Source of the DNA: Anaeramoeba flamelloides
Taxonomy: Eukaryota > Metamonada > Anaeramoebidae
Assembly (NCBI GenBank): GCA_027625915.1
Contig: JANTQA010000030.1
Coordinates: 2,046,001 to 2,110,000, forward strand
Reading direction: 5' to 3'
Length of the DNA stretch: 64,000 bases
The notes under the pieces: generated by a model
What the model was told of the DNA's origin: nothing
Seen by the model: the letters and a program-made list of their open reading frames with translations, nothing else
The model's database searches: none
Translations under genes and position numbers: made by a program
In this document: in pieces, positions 59,001 through 64,000 of the stretch
How the letters are laid out: each line of letters starts with the position of its first letter
Position numbering within the stretch: position 1 is the stretch's first letter

Positions 59001-59526
59001 TAAAACATCAAAATACAATCTGCGAAAATTGTTATTTTCAAGTTCAATGTAATCATCATTGAAAAGAACAGAAAAGATACTTGGGTTTGAGTGAACAATG
59101 CTTGTAAGTGTCGAACTCGGTCCAAGAATCCAATTTTTAATGTTGTCATATTCTCTATTTAAAAAAGGAGCGTTTTTCAAGAAACAAACAAAAAAAGAAG
59201 GAAATTAAAAAAAAGTAAAGGCATGGAACGAAAGGACTTGAAAATTTTACTTGTTTTTTATATTTGTTTGATCCAAAATAATCTTCAAAACTTTAACCAT
59301 ATTTCTTTCAACGCTCATACTATTGTTATTTTATTAAAATTGATCCAAAGAAGACGAAACAGAATAAAAATATTTTCACATTTGTAATTAAGATAGTGTT
59401 AAATGAAAAAAAGATGTACAATTGCACCTTTTCCGGGTTCCCCATTTTTAATTTGTAACAAAACTCCCTGTCTTGTATTATGGTTTCAATGTGTCGCTCG
59501 TTCAATAATTGTTGACGATTGTCCAT
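47146..59526 (-). CDS. SAPS-domain-like protein (PP6 / Sit4 regulatory subunit type)
   Basis: Eight exons: 59526-59420, 59313-59251, 59154-58980, 53844-53701, 51339-50899, 47690-47474, 47377-47325, 47202-47146; 418 residues, all joins in phase, stop TAG. It matches the order of the SAPS alpha-solenoid: LLNERHIETIIQDREFCYKL; YDNIKNWILGPSSTLTSIVH (kYPxvacEILtsdv region); NFRRLYFDVLVAFLDEP|IMKY and SVLELFVEKI...YDFLELLI (the repeat whose usual form is LLxHIGTSxIMDLLLRL); LTQFHYYHLKTISLFGLI; and, across a splice, IINLLT|HYFFELPQYSHLRT, matching the hallmark LDLFFxYPWNNFLH. SAPS subunits target PP6/Sit4 phosphatases. About 60 residues expected between exons 4 and 5 (the WLNEEKIxQRLI part) were not found: either a missed exon in 53700-51340 or true shortening. 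Exon 2 start may be 59313 or 59304. Introns reach 5.1 kb. Confidence 0.6.
49282..50630 (+). mobile_element. LINE fragment with RT catalytic motifs, antisense in a SAPS-gene intron
   Basis: From 49863 the plus strand reads GVCQGDPLSPLLFGFITHF (RT motif preceding the active site). About 49966 reads RFADDLFLIM (the [FY]xDD catalytic motif). Then FGMNPNINKTNKT (GLxxNxxKT), FKAVLHSQLVYELEIF (YGxE-like), and last KQLEIEIDNFRIKNLENS + PSWKCR at 50555-50626. The blocks are separated by many stops and frame changes, so it is an old dead copy. The upstream frame 49282-49497 (Lys-rich) may be its 5'-ward part. It lies in intron 5 of the SAPS-like gene, opposite strand. Confidence 0.85.
50620..50760 (+). 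repeat. Hairpin-module repeat (HPA), locus 7, at the LINE PSWKCR boundary
   Basis: It starts directly after the PSWKCR codons: CGATAGGTTTTCTTGAGTTT, then TTCTGTTTTATTTGTTAAGT, TTTTTGAGTTTTCTATTTAT and an inverted return (AAAAGAAAACTCAAGAAGAG). Truncated before the minisatellite; it abuts the 3' intron end near exon 5. Confidence 0.75.
51655..51815. mobile_element. Foldback element R2, copy 1
   Basis: Arms TTATTTGAATAATAAATAGG + TTTTCACTTTATTTTCC and GGAAATGAAAATTTTTCAC + TTTATTATTCAAATATCAG are imperfect inverted repeats about 45 bp long around a 60-bp centre. Related palindromes occur at 58.2 and 59.9 kb. Confidence 0.65.
51817..52140 (+). repeat. Dispersed repeat R9, copy 2
   Basis: Collinear with 40683-41060, ending ATTATAACTGGGCCCCTTTG. 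In the SAPS-gene intron between exons 4 and 5, directly adjoining R2. Confidence 0.7.
52281..52318 (+). repeat. (ATT)n microsatellite
   Basis: About twelve ATT units in the intron. Confidence 0.95.
52340..52710 (+). repeat. Hairpin-module repeat (HPA), locus 8
   Basis: Three successive palindromes of the TTAGG-poly-T-GAGAAATAAA / TTTATTTCTCAAATT-poly-A-CTAGG type, interleaved with an AATTTAAAAGAATTAAGTAA / TTCTTTTAAATTCTGGA block. It ends TTAGGCACTCTACGGCACTG. In the intron between SAPS exons 4 and 5. Confidence 0.85.
53049..53075 (+). repeat. (AT)n microsatellite
   Basis: About thirteen AT units. A similar (CA)n(TA)n tract lies at 54066-54097. Confidence 0.95.
54380..54545 (+). repeat. Hairpin-module repeat (HPA), locus 9 (short form)
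   Basis: The simplest full member. Head GCGTTAGGTTTTCCATAATT; one palindrome (TTTCCATAATTTAAAAGAAT with ATTCTTATGAATTCTGGAAA); one TTT-AGAAATT-AAA module; and end GACACTCTATTGTACTCTAC, GGAACTTCTCCTAATTTC. Useful as a minimal reference copy. Confidence 0.8.
55252..55447. mobile_element. Foldback MITE, Tc1/mariner-like, copy D
   Basis: 196 bp between TA dinucleotides (55250-51, 55448-49). Left end GAGTCAGTTCCACTTTTAAG and right end CTTAAAAGTGGAACGGACTG. The arms are nearly exact inverted repeats, with ATTTAAGGCACAAAA and TCTCAAATTAAGGCACAAAA steps. In SAPS-gene intron 3. Confidence 0.92.
56185..56310 (+). repeat. Hairpin-module repeat (HPA), locus 10
   Basis: GTTAGG-poly-T-ACTTTTTGAAATG is paired with ACATTCAAAAAATTAAAA-poly-A-CCTAG, followed directly by minisatellite units GGCGCTCTACGGCGCTCTAC. 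Confidence 0.85.
56407..56945 (+). repeat. SINE-like repeat R1, copy d
   Basis: The most complete copy, from GAATCTTCTTTAGATTGGAA to the LINE-type tail CGTGAAATCTATGTTTTTCA ... CATCTAGAATGTAATTTACA followed by CTTCTTCGTCAATAAAAAA. Confidence 0.82.
57065..57350 (+). repeat. Hairpin-module repeat (HPA), locus 11
   Basis: CGTTAGG-poly-T-AATTTATGAAATG with its inverted partner, then three repeats of the module AAAATCAATA(T/G)ATTTTCGTTAGG. It ends with AAAACTATGCACTACATGAA, a worn minisatellite edge. Confidence 0.8.
58150..58312. mobile_element. Foldback element R2, copy 2
   Basis: Arms TATAATAAATGGGGAAAAAA + TTTGACTTCATTTTTC and GAAAATGAAGTGAAATTTTT + TTCCTATTTATTTTGCAAAT are inverted relatives of R2 copy 1. 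In SAPS-gene intron 3. Confidence 0.65.
58349..58820. repeat. Long imperfect inverted repeat (about 200-bp arms)
   Basis: Arm 58349-58546 begins GATTAACTTGTATTGGGAAT. Arm 58617-58820 ends ATTCCCAATACAAGTTAATC. The arms pair through GTTGATCGATCTTGA and GAGCATGAATTTT, with TGATTTTTGGGTTGTCAATT innermost, and a loop of about 70 bp. It sits about 160 bp inside SAPS-gene intron 3, close to the exon 3 donor. Scattered substitutions show it is older than the perfect palindrome at 20.9 kb. Confidence 0.9.
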
Positions 59527-60419
59527 TAAGTTTGTCGGAAAAGAAAATAAAATAAAAAAATGAAAGTTAAACACAACCAAATCCAAAAAGACATGACAAC
59601 AATTTTTGTCACGTTTTTTTATTGAAAAGACTTTTGGTTATTTTGAAATTGTGACTAATTTTACAATAAATTCCAAAATCAAAATTCAATAACTCACTTT
59701 TTAAAACTTTTCTAATATTAAAACTTTTCAAAACTTGGGATTGTTTAAACATCTTTCCTACTTTTTGGTTTTTAAAAGAGTTTCTAGTTTTGGAAAATAA
59801 ACAAATATTTCATACTGACATTTGAATTTTAAATGGGAATAACTTTCACTTCATTTTGAATTTCCTTTTTAAAAACAAAGTCACAAACTACATCACACTT
59901 CTTCTGGGAACACTTTGCATAAGGAAGATCAGAAAAAGGGGTGAAAATCTTTTCCCAGTTATAATTCAAATACCAGTATTTGTTTAAGGGAGTAGCGTCA
60001 AAATAGATTTCTCTTTAATCAAAGTATGCTGTGATGGTGTGTAATAGATATTAGTAGACCATGGCTCAACTATCTCGAAAAAATCTATATAAATTCTTAT
60101 TGCACAATAAATCTATGACTGATAAATTCAAATAAAATAAATAAAATTTTTTATTCTGTTTCCATTTTTGTAATTTAATACCTTAACTTTTAAAACAGCA
60201 CAACAGAAATAACCTTTCTCTTGTAAACCAAACCAATTTTACAAAGTTTCTTTAAATTAAACCAATAAAATATTTTCTTCAAAGCTAGAGTAAAAAAATT
60301 TCAAAAATAGAAACTGAAATTAAAATTTTTAGATATTTATTTGAATTTATCAGAATGTTTTACATAAGTTCTCAATTAAAAATTTATATTTTGGAAAGTT
60401 TTTTGTTAATTCACTTTTC
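59527..60419. other. Intergenic stretch with R2 copy 3
   Basis: 59815-59996 is a third R2 foldback (CATTTGAATTTTAAATGGGA ... TCCCAGTTATAATTCAAATA, closing in the small palindrome CAAATACCAGTATTTG). The rest is AT-rich with nothing recognised. Confidence 0.55.
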
Positions 60420-60980
60420 ATAATCTAAAAATAGCAACTCCAAAACAATATTCAGGAATTTAATAATTCACATATAGAACATTCGAAAAGTTTCTATTTT
60501 TTTAATTCTTTAATTTCAAATATTAACTCTATAATCATCAACATTTAAAAAAAAAAAAAGACTAACTAGTTTTGTTTGCTCATTATAAGGGTAAGTGTAA
60601 AATCAATATATTTCCAAAATTTCAAAAATAATTTGTCAAAAAAATCTATTCATTGTATTATTTGATTATTTCAAAATATAAATTTTTTAACAACTAATCC
60701 TCATTTTGCCACAAATTTAAGAAAGATATTTTGCAACTATGGAGATCAGAATATTAATGACCCAATCTTTAAATTTGTATCAAAATGTATATTTTTTTTT
60801 GAAACTGTTGGGTTTTGTACTAAAACAATGGATCGTTTCTAATTGAATACGATCAACAAATATTAATTTTTGACTAATTGATTTTTTAGAGAAATTTGAA
60901 CAATAGTGTACAGATGTGATTTAGACTCTATAACAACCTTCTTAAATCTTAGACTCCACCTTGGTAGACGATAATCCTTT
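60420..60980 (+). repeat. Dispersed repeat R7, copy 2
   Basis: Collinear with 17380-17965: ACAAATTTAAGAAAGATATT, CCAATCTTTAAATTTGTATC, CTAATTGATTTTTTAGAGAA, ATAACAAC, TTAGACTCCACCTTGGTAGA. Confidence 0.65.
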
Positions 60981-61729
60981 AACTTGGAAAATTTCAAACA
61001 AATTTAAAAAAATATCTATAGTAAATCATTTTTTTTTTTCATTTTTTGTTTGAAATAAAACTATCTCAAATATTTGAGTTTTAAAAAATGTTGAAATATG
61101 ATGGGATTTAAGAAATCTCAAGATTTTCATGTTGGTGGTTTGAAAAAGTCTTGAAAGCTTAAACACTTTTTGAGCATTTCTTGTTGTAAAAATTTGAGTA
61201 ATTATAGAGAAATCCCCTATATACATCTTGAGTCTCAAGGAATTATATTAAATTAATTAATCATATATAAGACGTTTTTGTTATTTCTAATTCTTGTTAT
61301 TCATATCAGCTTGTCTTCATAATAAAAAATCTTTTTAGGGGTGATGGGAATTAATAAATTTAAGGCAGGAATAACTTGAGTAAATATCATTCGCATTCAA
61401 GGTATATCTTGTTTACAAAAAAAAGGATAAAATAAAGTTTGTTTCTTGTGGTTTTAAAACATAAAAAGAAATGTTCTTGGTTTCAATAATTTAAATTTTG
61501 GTAATTTAGGGATCTTTTGTGTTTATTTTTATAATAAAAAAAACAATATTTCTTTTTCATGTTTTAATTTTCTAGATGCGTTAATTTCTTCTATTTGTAT
61601 AAATTAGTTTTCTTTGTTTCGAAAATCAATTTAACTAAATTTAAATGGAGTTTTTTTTTGTTCTCGCATCGATATATGATGAATTAATGATTCTATCATA
61701 TTCATTAAGTGTTTTGGTATAATTACCCA

Positions 61730-61935
61730 TTTTGAAAAACTTTTTCCTGAGAGCCTTACTTAAAAAAAAAAAAATTTTCAGTGCCACTAGATATTAAAAT
61801 TTGTAATCAACATAGACTTCGCTACTCTATTTATGAAAAGAAAGTTAAAAAAGTTAATAATAAGTAATTAAGAGTTGAATCATTAAATTTTCCAATTCTT
61901 GAACATTTTTTAGTATTAAATTTTTGAATTTATTG
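61730..61935 (+). repeat. Dispersed repeat R10, copy 2
   Basis: Collinear with 19855-20060 (see that entry). It lies just upstream of hairpin-module locus 12. Confidence 0.55.
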
Positions 61936-61974
61936 CATTTTTTTTAATTAGAAGGGACGAAATTAATTTCATCT

Positions 61975-62330
61975 TAAAGTAGTTAAGTTTTCTTGAGTAT
62001 TCTGAAAATTAAACAAATTTTTCTGAAATTTTCGTTATATTTCTCAAATTAAAAAAAACTGCAATTAACTTTTCTTCAGTTTTCTGTTTATTTCTAAAGT
62101 GTTCTAGGTTTTTTTTAGGTTTTCTATTTTATTAGAATAATCTATTAATTTTCTAAATAAATAGAAAACTCAAAAAAACCTAAAGAAAATCAATAGATTG
62201 TAAAAATAAAATAGAAAACCAAAAAAAAAAAAAAATTGCTTTTTCAGGGTTTAAAAGAATTGAGTACAATCAAATGATTTTTAACTATTCTTTGGAATTC
62301 TGGAAATTTTTGACGCTTGTGGGCACATCT
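61975..62330 (+). repeat. Hairpin-module repeat (HPA), locus 12
   Basis: TTTTCTTGAGTATTCTG and CTTCAGTTTTCTGTTTATTT heads, GTTCTAGGTTTTTTTTAGGT, inverted AAAAAAACCTAAAGAAAATC, an AAAAGAATTGAGTACAATCA / TTCTTTGGAATTCTGGAAA block, and a worn end (GACGCTTGTGGGCACATCTC). Confidence 0.75.
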
Positions 62331-62379
62331 CAGAACTTGGATGTACTATATGAAACTTGTAAATAAATCACGGGGATTC

Positions 62380-62899
62380 ACAGGATTATTAACAAAAACC
62401 CAATAGAAAGATAATCAACAATAAATAAAAATTCTACAAAATATGATTAATAATTAGTATTCTACTAGTGTATGATTGTTAAATGTAAAAGAATCGAGTC
62501 TAATCAAAAATTGAATCATGTGTTTTAAAATAAAAAATCTAAACACTTCCTCTCGGGGCGGGGTACTAATGTACCGAAATTTATATATTTTACTATTTTA
62601 AGTATTTTTTATATCAATTTTTAATTTATATTATTTATACTTAATTATCTTAATTATTCTAAAAAATAAAATTATAAAGGTATAAATCAATAGGTATTGG
62701 TCAATTTTTTCAATGGGATTATTATTTTTTAGTTAAACCTGAAATATTTAAACATTATTGATATCTAAATAGAAAAAATAACAAAGATAAGAAAATATAT
62801 AAATGTTGAAACACATTCTCCAAGAATAATTTACAAAATTGAAAATTAATTTTATCAAGTCAGAATCTTAATATAAACTAAATTTCAGAATAAATGGAC

Positions 62900-62933
<34 letters not shown>

Positions 62934-63500
62934 TTGGGAGATGAAAAACAAATATTTCCAGTGTATTGAACTGAATATCACAATAGTAATTTTTTTATTA
63001 TAATAGATAACTTTAATAAAAAATATTTATTTTCAAAATTTGATTTTTGAATGACCAATGATTTTGAAATATAGTTTATAAAAGATCATATAAACTCAAA
63101 AAGAAATTTAAAATTCTTTGTTTTTAAATTCTTAAATCAGACAAATTAATATTCCCAAAAAAAAAATAATAAAATATGAATTGGTTAATTGAAAACTTGG
63201 AATTATTATTATTTATTTATAGAAAGGAGTAATTAAAGAATAATCATCAAAAAAAAAAAAATGAGAAGAAGAAAAATAAGAAAATATATATAAAAATAAA
63301 TTTATCATTTTCATGAACAATTAGAAACTATCCATGTCCTGGATACACAAGTAGAGCAAAAATCCGATAGAAAGATTATCTATAATGGATAAAAATTCCA
63401 CGTTCCGTGATTAATAATTGGTATTCCAAGACTCTCAGAGTGGGAAACTGTGTGCCCGAATTTATATATTTTTTATTATTTAAAGTATTTTTTGTTTTCA
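62380..63500 (+). repeat. Direct repeat pair R5 flanking about 0.8 kb
   Basis: 62380-62640 and 63340-63500 share, in order, ATAGAAAGAT(A/T)ATC, ATAAAAATTC(T/C)AC, GATTAATAATT(A/G)GTATTC and CGAATTTATATATTTT-like plus TTTAAGTATTTTTT. The first copy contains an oddly GC-rich patch (CTCTCGGGGCGGGGTACTAA) ending in the palindrome GGTACTAATGTACC. Between the repeats lies an R3 copy (62876-63090) broken by a 25-bp T run (62907-62931). Could be two copies of one element or a tandem duplication. Confidence 0.5.
62876..63090 (+). repeat. Dispersed repeat R3, copy 3
   Basis: Same ordered blocks as the other copies (ATAAACTAAATTTCAGAATA, ATGAAAAACAAATATTTCCA, TTGAACTGAATATCACAATA, TGACCAATGATTTTGAAATA). 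The target sequence into which the LINE at 37.7 kb inserted is uninterrupted here (ATAGTAATTTTTTTATTATA). Confidence 0.75.
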
Positions 63501-63944
63501 CTTTATTTTTATTATTTTTTCTTTATTACCTTAAGTTTTCTAACCATAAGAGCTTTGATAAAAAATTCCCGACAAGCGCAATAAATTTCATAATTTTGAT
63601 TAGTTATGTTGAAGAGTTTCTCTATATTTTTTCGAAGAAAAACTTTTTCATATTATTTCTTATCTAGAATTTTTGATAATTTTTTTTTCCATTTGATTCT
63701 GATAAATTTATACCTTTCACAATACCAAAATGAAGTGGTTTAAATTTTCATAATAATGAGTACAATAATCAAATTTTTTACATTTTTCTTTTTTTATATA
63801 TGTGTTATATTCAGATAAAATATGGAATTATTTGAGAAAATTCTACTTGTTTTATACAAAATCTAAGAATAAATGTTTCGAGGTGGAAAATTCAATCAGA
63901 TTTAAAAATTATTAGATAAAATAAGTATATTAACAAATAGTCGT

Positions 63945-64000
63945 GTAGTCAAATGCTGTAGTGTACTGTAGAGTTCCTTGGAGCGCATCCGTTTACTTGG
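63945..64000 (-). repeat. Hairpin-module minisatellite edge, locus 13 (cut by window end)
   Basis: On the minus strand GCGCTCCAAGGAACTCTACA then GTACACTACAGCA resembles the 10-bp terminal units GGAACTCTAC / GGCACTCTAC. The rest of this minus-oriented locus would lie beyond 64000 or has been lost. Confidence 0.4.

Noticed and set aside
58893-59586. SMEK/PP4R3 identity for the gene starting at 59526
   Set aside because: LTSIVHSNPSIF resembles a SMEK segment, but the later exons (FFELPQYSHLRT, matching LFFxYPWNNFLH) and the overall order fit SAPS better.
1-64000. tRNA, rRNA or CRISPR features
   Set aside because: No GGTTCGAATCC-type B box within a cloverleaf, no rRNA-like sequence and no regularly spaced direct repeats were seen. 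The 10-bp minisatellites have no spacers.
1-64000. LTR retroelements, Polintons or viral genes
   Set aside because: The RT motifs present are of the non-LTR type (GLKxNxxKT, YGLE, C-terminal Cys knuckle). No long terminal repeats, protease, integrase or capsid-like sequence was seen.

Overview
The window reads as nuclear DNA of an AT-rich, intron-bearing eukaryotic microbe. TAA, TAG and TGA are all used as stops, introns are GT-AG, and asparagine/glutamine runs are common. The protein repertoire (LisH-RasGEF, BTB, alpha-kinase-like, Sel1, divergent actin) recalls free-living amoeboid protists such as Anaeramoebae or Amoebozoa. That placement is inference; nothing here fixes the species.

Layout. 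I support eight genes. On the minus strand: ribosomal stalk protein P2 (24-365); an unrecognised N/S-rich protein (4508-6937); a four-exon LisH + REM + RasGEF protein (10831-19330); a three-exon CS-domain/Sel1 protein with a C-terminal membrane anchor (20537-24624); a two-exon divergent actin (29414-30984); and an eight-exon SAPS-like (PP6 regulatory subunit type) gene (47146-59526). On the plus strand, both without introns: a BTB + ThuA-like protein (35945-37174) and a coiled-coil protein ending in a degenerate alpha-kinase domain (41464-43176). Exons were joined by hand. In the RasGEF, Sel1, actin and SAPS-like genes every join used is phase-compatible and restores recognisable family sequence.

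The rest is a dense graveyard of mobile and repeat DNA, much of it inside introns of up to about 5 kb. It includes LINE fragments (RT motifs, a C-terminal zinc knuckle, a target-site duplication, a poly-A tail); a Tc1/mariner-like foldback MITE family (4 copies, about 196 bp, TA duplications); a 660-bp TIR element (3 copies); a SINE-like repeat whose 3' tail matches the LINE tail (4 copies); two long inverted repeats inside introns; and a strange family of nested hairpin modules ending in a 10-bp minisatellite (about 13 loci). The hairpin family is the strongest candidate for something undescribed. Three LINE copies have it at the same point in their reading frame.

The genes are unrelated housekeeping and signalling loci, with no operon-like organisation. 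Signalling is over-represented: Ras exchange factor, phosphatase regulator, pseudokinase-like protein and BTB adaptor. No tRNA, rRNA or CRISPR array was found.
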